Source: an uncultured Deferribacteraceae bacterium (lineage in GTDB: Bacteria; Chrysiogenota; Deferribacteres; Deferribacterales; Mucispirillaceae). From it: a stretch of 40,271 bases of DNA. The position numbers and the translations under genes were made by a program. The stretch spans positions 1-40,271 of the forward strand of contig CAMRDM010000012.1 of assembly GCA_947041225.1 (NCBI GenBank), in the 5' to 3' direction. Below the pieces are notes generated by a model. It saw only the letters and a list, made by a program, of their open reading frames with translations. It had not been told where the DNA came from and made no database searches. Shown here one piece after another: positions 8,282 to 16,860 of the stretch. Positions within the stretch are counted from its first letter, which is position 1; every line of letters starts with the position of its first letter.

Positions 8282-9072
8282 TTAAGATTTACACCTCCAT
8301 TTTGATTAGTAGGTCCGTTACCTCTAAGAGGCCATGTATCTTGAAGTTTCAATATAAGTATATTTAGGTTATCAATAGTTGATCTAAGTTCTTCAGCGAT
8401 CTCTGTAGATCCTTTAGTTGCAGGAGTAACATTTCCTAAAATATTTTTAAAATTTGTAATAGCAAGCATCGTCTCACTGATTATTGTATCACCGTTCACT
8501 TGTAGACTTTGTCCAAGCACACCAGCAGCTTTCATCAACATATTAAAATCACTATTTTCAAGTGCGAAGTTTTTGATAATAATATTTGCTGATGCAATGA
8601 TCTCTTTCAGATCGTTAACTATAGGTAGAGCAGCTTCAACAACTTCAGTAATTCTTGTGTCTCTTGTGAGATAGAATTCATCACCATCTTTAACAAGTGG
8701 AGAAACTCTTGCAAGATCGGTAGATACGTTTATCACAGGAGAACTTAAAATATTTAATGTACCTAGTCTAAAATCAGATGTTGTTTTAATCCATCTATTA
8801 TACGTTTCAGGTATTTTAATAATCATTTGTACCCTTCCATCATCAAGTAGTTGAATATCATCAACTCTCGATATCTGAAATCCAGCGTAATGTACGGGCA
8901 TACCTTGATTTATACCTTCACCAGTATTAGAGTAAACATACACACTTATTTTAGCTGTAAAAATTCCTTTATCTATCCCAACAGTTACCACTAATGTAGT
9001 AACAGAAACTATCGCAAACAGTATAAAGAATCCTACTTTAAGTTCAAGATTTTTGTAACGTGGGTCAGCCAT
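8278..9072 (-). CDS. mlaD: MCE-domain (MlaD-like) periplasmic lipid-binding subunit
   Basis: 264 residues. An N-terminal membrane anchor (about 13-33, LKVGFFILFAIVSVTTLVV) is followed by a typical single MCE domain at about 40-118: VYSNTGEGINQGMPVHYAGFQ, VDDIQLLDDGRVQMIIKIP and the turn to SDFRLGTLNILSSP. A helical tail (about 140-250) with coiled-coil character could form the tunnel helices. MlaD-family proteins form hexameric rings on the periplasmic side of an MlaE permease and carry phospholipids between the membranes. The gene overlaps the upstream ABC-like gene by 40 bases and the downstream lipoprotein gene by four, so the operon is tightly coupled. Confidence 0.85.
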   Translation of the reverse strand: MADPRYKNLELKVGFFILFAIVSVTTLVVTVGIDKGIFTAKISVYVYSNTGEGINQGMPVHYAGFQISRVDDIQLLDDGRVQMIIKIPETYNRWIKTTSDFRLGTLNILSSPVINVSTDLARVSPLVKDGDEFYLTRDTRITEVVEAALPIVNDLKEIIASANIIIKNFALENSDFNMLMKAAGVLGQSLQVNGDTIISETMLAITNFKNILGNVTPATKGSTEIAEELRSTIDNLNILILKLQDTWPLRGNGPTNQNGGVNLK

Positions 9073-9572
9073 TCATTTATTCCTACTTTATTAATATCGA
9101 GATCATCGTATAAGTTAGAAAATCTATCATTCTCTATCAGCATAATATTACTAAGATCTGTGTTGCTTTCTTTTAATATATCGACAAATAAGTTAAAGTT
9201 CTCAATACCTAGATAATCTACAGGCATATTGATAACGATTATTTCAGGGTTATGTATTGTTGCTCTAGCAAGTTTAGCAATAAACTGTTGATACTTATTT
9301 AATTGTCCTTTATGTAAGTATATAATATTTGGTTCATTATATCTATTTAAAAACTCAAGTACTTCATTTTCTACTTTAGAGATGTACAATCTTTTAGCGT
9401 AGCATTTATATAGTACGATATTATCAAGCACAGTTAATGCACTGATAAGAGGAATTTCTTCGGATACAACAGCTACTTTTCCCCAACTGTATTGATCGAT
9501 CAGATCGTTGATAATATTTTTAGCATTATGAGGATTATTTATAAATGTTGTGATCGCTTTATTTTTCATCAT
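9033..9572 (-). CDS. Degenerate ABC ATPase-like subunit in the MlaF position
   Basis: 179 residues, well short of the 240-270 usual for MlaF. It aligns with the ABC fold: SALTVLDNIVLY matches the region after the Q loop, QLNKYQQFIAKLARATIHNPEIIVINMP matches signature-to-Walker-B, and IMLIEND sits at the H loop. Every nucleotide site is altered: the Walker A equivalent reads NNPHNAKN with no glycines, LSGGQ is LNKYQ, the Walker B aspartate and glutamate are replaced (IVINMP), the Q-loop glutamine is Glu, and the H-loop histidine is absent. The frame is intact, starts on the ATGA overlap with the permease gene and is conserved in length with its neighbours, so this is not an obvious pseudogene but probably a non-catalytic ABC subunit. 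Confidence 0.7.
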   Translation of the reverse strand: MMKNKAITTFINNPHNAKNIINDLIDQYSWGKVAVVSEEIPLISALTVLDNIVLYKCYAKRLYISKVENEVLEFLNRYNEPNIIYLHKGQLNKYQQFIAKLARATIHNPEIIVINMPVDYLGIENFNLFVDILKESNTDLSNIMLIENDRFSNLYDDLDINKVGINEWLTHVTKILNLK

Positions 9573-10360
9573 ATTAATTGTCCTATAAAAACTATTAAGA
9601 TAAACATATAGAACAATCTTAACATACTTTTATTCATTGATACAATAATCCAAAGTTGTGATCTTTTCTGTTCCATTGCAGTGTACATAGGTATGATTGC
9701 AACGATTAATCCGATAAAAAATACCTGAAAGATAAATGATACAACATCACTTATTTGTAGAGCAGATATAACTTGTTGCCCTACAACAGACAGTGTAGTA
9801 TTTAGTTGAAAAGAAAGAAGTGTAAAGCTACCTATAATAGATAGCAGAATAAAGTAGCTTGATAGGATAAACATAGATATAATAGATGCAATAACTCTTG
9901 GAAAGAATACCATTTGATATTCATCTATGTCCATAGATTTGAGTGCTTTAAAATCGTTATTATTTTTCATGAGTGCGATGTCAATAAATATAGCACTTGC
10001 TGCTCTGAAAATAAATAGTAGTCCTGTTATAAAAGGCGCTGCAATTTTCACAAGCACTCCCGTTAGTACAACGCCTATAGATGTTGTAGCACCGAAATTT
10101 ATTAATATGTTACTGAGCGTTCCAACGATTGCAAGCCCTAAGACCATAGCGACAATAGTAGTCGTTTTGATTAATTCAACACCGATAAAATTTATTTGTC
10201 TCAAAATAAAAGTTACCGATACGGGATTTAAGAAAGCTTTAGAGAATAATCCAGCTATAAATATTTTTATAGTAAAAAATGTTATTCCAGTAAAAAAGAG
10301 GATAGTACTAATCGTCCATCTACCAAGATTTTCAACTAATTTAATAAAGTGCATAAACAT
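9569..10360 (-). CDS. mlaE: MlaE-family ABC permease
   Basis: 263 residues, normal family length, with five or six membrane segments. Family features include the amphipathic N-terminus (ENLGRWTISTILFFTGITFF), RQINFIGVELIKTTTIVAMVLGLAIVGTL, and the cytoplasmic coupling loop ALKSMDIDEYQMVFFPRVIASIISM, which is the most conserved MlaE stretch. It is the first gene of the minus-strand operon permease, ABC-like, MCE, lipoprotein, lipoprotein. MlaE dimers move phospholipid between the inner membrane and the MCE ring. Divergent from nifJ, with 330 bases between. I could not find a convincing minus-strand promoter. The start used is ATG 10360; M3 at 10354 is an equal alternative. Confidence 0.85.
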   Translation of the reverse strand: MFMHFIKLVENLGRWTISTILFFTGITFFTIKIFIAGLFSKAFLNPVSVTFILRQINFIGVELIKTTTIVAMVLGLAIVGTLSNILINFGATTSIGVVLTGVLVKIAAPFITGLLFIFRAASAIFIDIALMKNNNDFKALKSMDIDEYQMVFFPRVIASIISMFILSSYFILLSIIGSFTLLSFQLNTTLSVVGQQVISALQISDVVSFIFQVFFIGLIVAIIPMYTAMEQKRSQLWIIVSMNKSMLRLFYMFILIVFIGQLI

Positions 10361-10453
10361 TTCATCATTTTATCATAACGATCATATATTATCAATTTTA
10401 AATTAAGAATATATTAATTTACTTTTAATAAGTAATATTTTATCTATTTATTT

Positions 10454-10481
10454 TATTGTATAATTAATTGTTTATACAATA
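10454..10481. promoter_or_regulatory. Inverted repeat, candidate operator upstream of nifJ
   Basis: TATTGTATAA and its exact complement TTATACAATA are separated by eight bases. A second, weaker repeat (AACAGA and TCTGTT, eight bases apart) lies at 10497-10516. Both sit directly upstream of the nifJ -35 box, where a regulator could act on nifJ and on the divergent mlaE operon. The regulator is unknown. Confidence 0.45.
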
Positions 10482-10525
10482 TAACATGAGTTCTATAACA
10501 GAAAAAATAATCTGTTCTATTTTGT

Positions 10526-10554
10526 TTGACTAACGGTGTATAAAGAGATATAAT
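10526..10554 (+). promoter_or_regulatory. nifJ promoter
   Basis: TTGACT at 10526-10531, a 17-base spacer and a perfect TATAAT at 10549-10554. The expected leader is about 130 bases, ending in AGGAG eight bases before the ATG. Confidence 0.75.
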
Positions 10555-10690
10555 CGGTGTGATAGATTAGGTGAAATATTTTACTATCTAATACATTTTA
10601 ATTAACTATATTGTTTTAGTTTAAAGAGTATATATAAGTTTTATTTTACGAATATCAAGTTATAAATTAAGAAAATAAGGAGAGTTTCCA

Positions 10691-13600
10691 ATGGCACGAG
10701 TAAAAAGTATAATGGATGGTAGTATGGCAGCTACTCATGTTGCGCATGCGACGAATGAAGTAATAGCTATATATCCTATAACACCTTCTTCTGCGATGGG
10801 CGAGATAGCTGACGAAAAGACAACTCGAATGGAGAAAAATATATGGGGTTCAGTACCTGATGTAATGATGCTTCAGTCAGAGGCAGGAGCGGTTGGTACT
10901 GTTCATGGAGCATTAGCAACAGGAGCAATGACTACAACATTTACAGCATCACAAGGTTTATTATTAATGATACCTACTATGTTTAAGATAGCTGGTGAGT
11001 TAATCCCTACGGTATTCCACGTTAGTGCAAGAGCTATTGCATCGCAAGGATTATCTATATTTGGCGATCATTCAGATGTTATGTCAGTAAGAACAACAGG
11101 TTGGAGTTTCTTATGTTCTAACAATCCACAAGAGGTTATGGATTTTGCTCTTATATCTCAAGCTGTTACGCTTAGAACGAGAGTTCCAGTAATGCATTTC
11201 TTTGATGGATTTAGAACATCACATGAATTGAATGTTGTTGAAGAGTTAACATTTGATGATATGCGACATATGATAGATAACGATCTTATTCGTGAACATA
11301 GACAGAGAAGTTTATCACCAGATCACCCATCTATGCGTGGAACGGCTCAAAACCCTGATGTATATTTTCAAGGTAGAGAGACAGTTAATTCATATTTTGA
11401 CAAAATTATTCCTACACTCAAAGCAGAGTTCAAGAAATTTGAAGAGTTAACTGGTAGACATTACGATACTATGGAGTATGTTGGAGATCCTAATGCAGAG
11501 CAGGTAATAGTCGTATTATGTTCAGCAGGAGATATCTCCGAGGAAACATCAGTAGTACTAAATAAATCTGGTTACAAAACAGGTGTGATAAAAGTTAGAC
11601 TATTCCAACCGTTTGATATAGAAACGTTTGCAAAAATTCTACCTAAAACGGTTAAAGGTATCGCAGTTCTTGATCGAACTAAAGAACCGGGAGCAATAGG
11701 CGAGCCGTTATATTTAACTATTAGAACAGCAGTTGGCGAGATCATGTGTAAGAAGATGGTAGAGTTCAAAGATTATCCACTTATAGTTGGTGGTAGATAC
11801 GGACTTGGATCTAAAGATTTCACTCCTGCTATGGTTAAAGCTGTATACGATAATTTATTATCTAAAGATGTTAAGAACTCATTTACAGTTGGTATAATAG
11901 ATGATGTTACAAATCTTTCATTAGAAGTTGATAAATCATGGCATATATCAACTCCAGAAACATTTGAAGCAGTGTTTATTGGTTTAGGATCAGATGGAAC
12001 GGTTGGAGCTAATAAGAACACAGCTAAAATTATTAATACAGAAGCTGGTAAAGAAGTTCAAGCATATTTCGTATATGATTCTAAGAAAGCAGGATCGGTT
12101 ACAACATCGCATTTACGTTTTGGAGATAAAGCGATTAAAAGCTCATACTTAGTAGAACATGCAGATTTCTTAGCGTGTCATAACTTCTTTTTCCTTGAAA
12201 GGTTTGATGTTATCGGTCCTTTAAATAAGGGTGGAAGTTTCTTATTAAACAGTCCATACTCTGCAACAGAGGTTTGGGATAACTTACCTACTTATATAAG
12301 AGAGCAGATCGTTGCAAGAGAAGCAAGATTTTATGTAATAGATGCAATAGCTATAGCTAGAGAGTTAGGATTAGGTAGCAGATATAACGTTATATTACAA
12401 ACAGCGTTCTTTGCTATATCTAATATTATCCCAGTTGATAAAGTTTTAGAAGCTATTAAGAAAGCTAATAAGAAATCATACGGTAAATACGGAGATAACG
12501 TAGTTACTATGAATAATAATGCAGCTGAATATGGTGCTACTAAATTTGAAGAAGTTATGTATCCGGGTAGAGTTGAGTCTCCATCTAAAGATGGGCATGT
12601 ACCTTATATTCAATTAGACTTAATTAACGGTTGTTTAGATCCATCAGCACCTAGCTTTGTACAAGAAGTTACAGCAATGTTAGTTGCAGATAGAGGTGAA
12701 GAGATCACTGTATCGCAGATGCCAGTTGACGGTACATGGCCTATTGCAACAACACAGTATGAGAAGAGAAATCTTGCTGTTGAGATCCCAGTATGGGAAT
12801 CAGATATTTGTATTCAATGTGGATTATGTGCATTTCATTGTCCACACTCAGCTATACGAGTTGCATCGTATCCTAAGAGCGAGTTAGATAAAGCACCTTC
12901 AACATTTAAACATGTTCAAGCTAAAGGTAAAGGGTTTGAGGATTACGCTTTCACAGTTCAAGTTGCACCTGAAGATTGTGTTGATTGTTCTGTATGCGTA
13001 ATCAACTGTCCAGCAGTTAGTAAAACAGATCCTAATTTAAAAGCTATTAATATGCGTCCACAGATGCCTATTAGAGATAGTGAAGTAGAAAATTATAAAT
13101 TCTTCCTAGATCTTCCAGAGCTAGCACCAGATCAATATAATAAAGCAACTATTAAAGGGCTTCAGTTTGCTCCATACGGTTTTGAATATTCGGGTGCATG
13201 TGCAGGTTGTGGAGAGACTCCATATATTAAGGTATTAACTCAACTATTTGGAGATAGATTATATCTAGCAAATGCGACAGGTTGTTCATCTATTTATGGT
13301 GGTAACCTTCCGACAACTCCATACTGCGATAGATCAGATGGATTAGGACCAGCTTGGGGTAACTCATTATTTGAGAATAACGCTGAGTACGGTTACGGAA
13401 TGAAGATGACGGTAAATTATTTTACTAGTAAAGCGAACGATTACCTTGAGAAGTTTAAAGGTGAAATAGGTGATCTATACGGTAAGATAAGTGAAGCTCC
13501 TTCAAAAACTCAAAATGAGATAGAACTTAAACGTGTATTAGTTAAAGAGTTAAAAACTAAACTTGAAGGTATTAAAACAGAAGAGGCTAAAGATTTCTTA

Positions 13601-14281
13601 TCTATGGCAGATTTCTTACTTCCAAAATCTACATGGATGATGGGAGGAGATGGTTGGGCTTACGATATAGGTTACGGTGGATTAGATCACGTACTTGCAT
13701 CAGGAGAGAACCTTAATATTTTAGTATTAGATACAGAAGTATACTCTAATACTGGTGGACAAGCGTCAAAATCTACACCACTTGGTGCAACGGCTAAGTT
13801 TGCAACATCTGGTAAAATGCAAGAGAAGAAAGATCTAGCGATGATCGCAATGACATACGGATCGATATATGTTGCAAGAGTTTCATTAGCGAACCCTGCA
13901 CAATGTTTAAAAGCGTTTATTGAGGCAGAAGCGTATAATGGACCTTCGTTAATAATTGCATACTCACATTGTATCGCACAAGGTTTAGATATGACATACG
14001 GTGTTGATCATCAGAAGAAAGCTATTGAAGCAGGTTACTGGCAGTTAATCAGATATAACCCTGATTTAGTAAGTGAAGGTAAAAACCCACTTATTATTGA
14101 TAGTAAAGATGCGACTATAGAGCTTTCTGAGTTTATGTCTATGGAGAACAGATTTAAGATTACTAAGAAAGCAGATCCAGATAAGTTTGCTGAAATAGTA
14201 GAAGAGGCTTCGTTGAAACTGAAACGTAGAAACGATTATACTAAACAGTTAGCAGAAAAAATTGATTTTGTTGTAGAGTAA
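10691..14281 (+). CDS. nifJ: Pyruvate:ferredoxin (flavodoxin) oxidoreductase, single chain
   Basis: A 1196-residue enzyme that oxidises pyruvate with CoA to acetyl-CoA and CO2 and reduces ferredoxin or flavodoxin; central to anaerobic carbon metabolism. All domains of the homodimeric type are present. The N-terminus has YPITPSS with Thr31, Glu64 and Arg114 at the positions of the active-site residues of the Desulfovibrio africanus enzyme. DRTKEPGA is in the middle domain. Two 4Fe-4S clusters are bound by CIQCGLCAFHCP (from C707) and CVDCSVCVINCP (from C763). The C-terminal TPP domain has the proximal-cluster CAGC (C837, C840), GDGWAYDIG (986-994) and SNTGGQ with Asn1020. AGGAG lies eight bases before ATG 10691. 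Own promoter and terminator, so monocistronic. Confidence 0.97.
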   Translation: MARVKSIMDGSMAATHVAHATNEVIAIYPITPSSAMGEIADEKTTRMEKNIWGSVPDVMMLQSEAGAVGTVHGALATGAMTTTFTASQGLLLMIPTMFKIAGELIPTVFHVSARAIASQGLSIFGDHSDVMSVRTTGWSFLCSNNPQEVMDFALISQAVTLRTRVPVMHFFDGFRTSHELNVVEELTFDDMRHMIDNDLIREHRQRSLSPDHPSMRGTAQNPDVYFQGRETVNSYFDKIIPTLKAEFKKFEELTGRHYDTMEYVGDPNAEQVIVVLCSAGDISEETSVVLNKSGYKTGVIKVRLFQPFDIETFAKILPKTVKGIAVLDRTKEPGAIGEPLYLTIRTAVGEIMCKKMVEFKDYPLIVGGRYGLGSKDFTPAMVKAVYDNLLSKDVKNSFTVGIIDDVTNLSLEVDKSWHISTPETFEAVFIGLGSDGTVGANKNTAKIINTEAGKEVQAYFVYDSKKAGSVTTSHLRFGDKAIKSSYLVEHADFLACHNFFFLERFDVIGPLNKGGSFLLNSPYSATEVWDNLPTYIREQIVAREARFYVIDAIAIARELGLGSRYNVILQTAFFAISNIIPVDKVLEAIKKANKKSYGKYGDNVVTMNNNAAEYGATKFEEVMYPGRVESPSKDGHVPYIQLDLINGCLDPSAPSFVQEVTAMLVADRGEEITVSQMPVDGTWPIATTQYEKRNLAVEIPVWESDICIQCGLCAFHCPHSAIRVASYPKSELDKAPSTFKHVQAKGKGFEDYAFTVQVAPEDCVDCSVCVINCPAVSKTDPNLKAINMRPQMPIRDSEVENYKFFLDLPELAPDQYNKATIKGLQFAPYGFEYSGACAGCGETPYIKVLTQLFGDRLYLANATGCSSIYGGNLPTTPYCDRSDGLGPAWGNSLFENNAEYGYGMKMTVNYFTSKANDYLEKFKGEIGDLYGKISEAPSKTQNEIELKRVLVKELKTKLEGIKTEEAKDFLSMADFLLPKSTWMMGGDGWAYDIGYGGLDHVLASGENLNILVLDTEVYSNTGGQASKSTPLGATAKFATSGKMQEKKDLAMIAMTYGSIYVARVSLANPAQCLKAFIEAEAYNGPSLIIAYSHCIAQGLDMTYGVDHQKKAIEAGYWQLIRYNPDLVSEGKNPLIIDSKDATIELSEFMSMENRFKITKKADPDKFAEIVEEASLKLKRRNDYTKQLAEKIDFVVE

Positions 14282-14319
14282 TATTTTTAAGATATTAAAT
14301 TATTAGATTTCATATAATT

Positions 14320-14354
14320 AAGCCGATGTATATAAATGTACGTCGGCTTTTTTT
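14320..14354 (+). terminator. nifJ rho-independent terminator
   Basis: An 11 bp stem (AAGCCGATGTA with TACGTCGGCTT, one G-U pair) with an eight-base loop and a run of seven T, starting 38 bases after the nifJ stop. Confidence 0.85.
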
Positions 14355-14518
14355 ATGTTTATGGATAGGGTTGGTTAGTTGATTAAGTTGATCTTTACCA
14401 ACTATATCTATATTAATGGTAGCGATATAGAGTAACCTTAGCAAGATAATAAAATGGTTATTTTGTGTTATAGCAACTGGAACTCTATTTGTCGGCAAAT
14501 ATAAGTTAAGTAGCCATA

Positions 14519-14911
14519 TTATGGAAGATTTCCTTCACAATAGTCTTCATACATATTAAAGGCATCTTTCAAATCATTATGTAACAAAGAGTAAAAACAT
14601 TCAGAAATCCAATAATACCAACATTCAATGGTTTTGAATTGCTCTTTTGTTAAAGCACTTTGCAAGCGTGCATTTTCATACAGAACCCAATTTTGCAAAA
14701 AGTATAACATAAAATAAATATCAATAACTAAGTACCTATCTATCAAATCTTTACCTAATTCGTCTGCTAAACACCTTAGGCACATTATTATCTCGTGGAA
14801 TTTTTCCCCTATTTGATGAGAATATCTTCCTCTGAAATTATCGAAACATCTTCCTTTCCATTTTTCATTATTAATATCAGCATGGCTGTAATACGATGCA
14901 ATAGTGTTTCC
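14519..14911 (-). pseudogene. Remnant of an unknown gene, 5' end broken by frameshift
   Basis: The frame is open from 14911 down to the stop at 14519. From ATG 14785 it codes 88 residues (MCLRCLADELGKDL...), but protein-like sequence continues upstream without a start codon (SYYSHADINNEKWKGR, then FDNFRGRYSHQIGEKFHEII). Further upstream another frame reads DEARETLLHRI up to about 14890, which fits as the displaced N-terminal part. The likely history is one gene with a frameshift near 14890-14911 and a lost start. The product is acidic/aromatic and helical; I do not recognise the family. The setting among immunity genes suggests another immunity protein. The 88-residue form could still be translated. 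Confidence 0.5.
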
Positions 14912-15017
14912 CTAGCTTCATCTTTATTTATAAGATCATCCTTTACCTAATTGTTATTTTACTTACATCATATGTATATTTTGAAATGCTAAAGCAATAT
15001 TGTGTTCATCAACCTTT

Positions 15018-15273
15018 TTAATACACTTTAATCCAAAATCTCGCTGTAAGGTCGCTCATTTCACCGCTTATTGGAATATTAAAGCAATGTATATCCCCAA
15101 CAACAGAGGCATAATATTTAACTCCAACTCCAAGTTTCCCCCTTTTTTATCTGTAATAGTGAAGAAACGGATATCTATACTTTCAATGACGCAAAAAAGC
15201 ACCTACCGATTTTTAGTGGATAAGTGCTTGTGTTGTGCGTATTTAGTTGTTTGGATAAGTTGTATTTTACTTG
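15018..15273 (-). pseudogene. Small decayed gene with at least one frameshift
   Basis: No long frame exists on the minus strand, but protein-like stretches follow each other in different frames: KLGVGVKYYASVVGDIHCFN and then IPISGEMSDLTARFWIKVY with a stop at 15018; before it, SIDIRFFTITDKKGG in another frame up to about 15183; and before that CFFASLKV in a third. The shift between the first two is in a G5A6 tract (plus-strand 15138-15148), a typical slippage site. Family unknown; position suggests another immunity-type gene. This is an inference from reading, with no homology search. Confidence 0.4.
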
Positions 15274-15307
15274 GTCGCTAGGGAATAGGGGTACTTACAT
15301 GCAATGG

Positions 15308-15739
15308 TTATAATCTGTAGTGGTAAACTTTTTTTTCAATCATAGTTTTATTTTCCCAACTACTATCGACTTCAATATAAAATGAGGGATTATAACATGA
15401 TTTATATTCACTACTATTAACATAATCATGTATCAAATATTTTTTCATTTCTAAAATTGAGTCAAATTTCCAAAATTCAGACATATTAATTTCTGAATAG
15501 TATCCATCTTTTGTTTTAGGACCACCATGCCCACATGGCTCATGCGATCCATCATCACACACAAAGCACCACCAGTTAAAACCACATATTTTGATATTAA
15601 GATTATTAATTTCATCTAAAAAATTTTCTATATTCTTAAAAGGGCAAATGCATTCAAGATAACCTGAACCCATCATTGTAATATTATATTTATCAATTAT
15701 TGTATCTAATTTTTCCTTTAATTGTAAATTAAGTTGCAT
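15308..15739 (-). CDS. Hypothetical protein with conserved-looking Cys/Trp core
   Basis: 143 residues. I start it at ATG 15739 because GGAG lies eight bases upstream of that codon; the in-frame ATG at 15775 has no ribosome site. The core reads FNWWCFVCDDGSHEPCGHGG, with cysteines that could bind a metal, then YYSEINMSEFWKFDSILEMK. No signal peptide. I do not recognise the family; size, single-gene layout and location between decayed genes and an Imm42-like gene fit an immunity protein without proving it. Confidence 0.6.
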   Translation of the reverse strand: MQLNLQLKEKLDTIIDKYNITMMGSGYLECICPFKNIENFLDEINNLNIKICGFNWWCFVCDDGSHEPCGHGGPKTKDGYYSEINMSEFWKFDSILEMKKYLIHDYVNSSEYKSCYNPSFYIEVDSSWENKTMIEKKVYHYRL

Positions 15740-15775
15740 ATATAATCTCCAATCATATGAGTTTTGAGTGCACAA

Positions 15776-16158
15776 AAAATATTATTTTTACAATATTATA
15801 CCACATTCATTATTTTTCGTTATTATCAAAATAACCTGTACCATGTATCGTATAGTAATCACCTTTATAATTCAAGCCAAAATATGTGAATTTTATATTT
15901 CTGCTTGCTTATTTATGGTTTTCATACTCTGCTCTGCTGTTATCAACTCTCGTCGCTCATTGCTCGTCGCTTATTGTTTATTACTCATTACTCATATCAA
16001 GATATTATTTAATCGAAGTTCTATCAAAGCCTCCTTCATCATTAAACTCCTTTCGGTAATAAACTTATTAATGGATATTATCACGTTTCTTTCCTATTGG
16101 ATTTTTGTTTATACGCTTTATAAGAAATATTTTATAAATCAAGCATGATGTATTAAAT
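15776..16158. other. Gene-poor spacer with short tandem repeats
   Basis: 383 bases without a credible gene. 15949-15976 holds two copies of a 14-base unit (CTCGTCGCTCATTG and CTCGTCGCTTATTG), followed by TTATTACTCATTACTCAT. On the minus strand an AAAGGAG site precedes a 16-codon frame (MMKEALIELRL...), too short to call. Probably decayed sequence. Confidence 0.5.
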
Positions 16159-16662
16159 TTATTTATTTTTAATCATATACTTAAAAGTTTTAGCAATTTT
16201 TATAATCATTTCGTTAATTGTTTTTTGATCTACTATAACTTCATCAAGATATTTATGTTTAAAAGTTTCATTACAATATTCACCTATTATTAGTTTTACT
16301 TGATCTATAAATCTCACCATAAATAAAATATATCCAGCATCTTCAAATTCAGTTAATTGTACTCTATATGTATAATCGTTACCTATATCTGAGTTTTCTG
16401 GAAAAGTTATATCTTGTATTTTTTCAAATGCTATTTTAGGATTATCTTTAAATAAAGTTTCATTTTCAGGTAGAGTTATAAGTGGAGATTTTTCTGAAAG
16501 AATTTCAGAGAGAACTATATTGAGCGTACTACATCTCACATCATTTGGATAAAGATTGCTATCAATAGAGATCGCAAAATAACCGTTATGAAAAGGCAGA
16601 GAACTCCACTCATCAACAATATCAATAAAGAAAGCAAATTCAAACGGATTTCCAAAGATCAT
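16159..16662 (-). CDS. Imm42-like immunity protein
   Basis: 167 residues, cytoplasmic. The start MIFGNPFEFAFFIDIVDEWS, the following NGYFAISIDSNLYP, the STLN motif and the middle ITFPENSDIGNDYTYRV stretch match my memory of the Imm42 family of immunity proteins from polymorphic-toxin loci. Such proteins protect the cell by binding a cognate toxin delivered by kin or rivals. No toxin gene or toxin C-terminus is in the window, so this is an orphan immunity gene. It is divergent from the SUKH-type gene at 16861, with a strong inverted repeat between them. Confidence 0.65.
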   Translation of the reverse strand: MIFGNPFEFAFFIDIVDEWSSLPFHNGYFAISIDSNLYPNDVRCSTLNIVLSEILSEKSPLITLPENETLFKDNPKIAFEKIQDITFPENSDIGNDYTYRVQLTEFEDAGYILFMVRFIDQVKLIIGEYCNETFKHKYLDEVIVDQKTINEMIIKIAKTFKYMIKNK

Positions 16663-16736
16663 AAATTAACATCCTCTTGAAAGATTTTATTTTCACAACT
16701 AATATATAATATGTATCTTAGGTGATTATATTTGAA

Positions 16737-16775
16737 GTTGAGTTTATTATACTTCTAGAATATAATAAACTCAAC
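16737..16775. promoter_or_regulatory. Perfect 15 bp inverted repeat between divergent immunity genes
   Basis: Arms 16737-16751 and 16761-16775 are exact complements around a nine-base loop whose centre, TTCTAGAA, is itself palindromic. It lies 75 bases from the Imm42-like start and 86 from the SUKH start. Between two diverging genes it is not needed as a terminator, so a shared operator or a cruciform or leader hairpin is more likely. Confidence 0.6.
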
Positions 16776-16860
16776 AATTTCTACCGATATATATGTAAAG
16801 TTAGTGATATAGAGTAGTTCCTAGCAACACAATGAAATAGATACAACAAGAGGGATAGTA

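Larger units (their letters stand above)
10361..10690. other. Divergent intergenic region between the mlaE operon and nifJ
   Basis: 330 AT-rich bases without a gene. It holds two inverted repeats (10454-10481 and 10497-10516) and the nifJ promoter (10526-10554), followed by a leader of about 130 bases in which I see no further structure. Confidence 0.6.

Noticed and set aside
9927-10406. Plus-strand open frame of 159 codons
   Set aside because: It is the antisense of the mlaE permease, whose membrane pattern and family motifs are clear.
15000-15281. Plus-strand open frame of 93 codons
   Set aside because: No ribosome site and unlikely composition; the minus strand carries better protein-like sequence in shifted frames.
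15768-16148. Plus-strand open frame of 126 codons
   Set aside because: No ribosome site; part of it is made by short tandem repeats (15949-15995).
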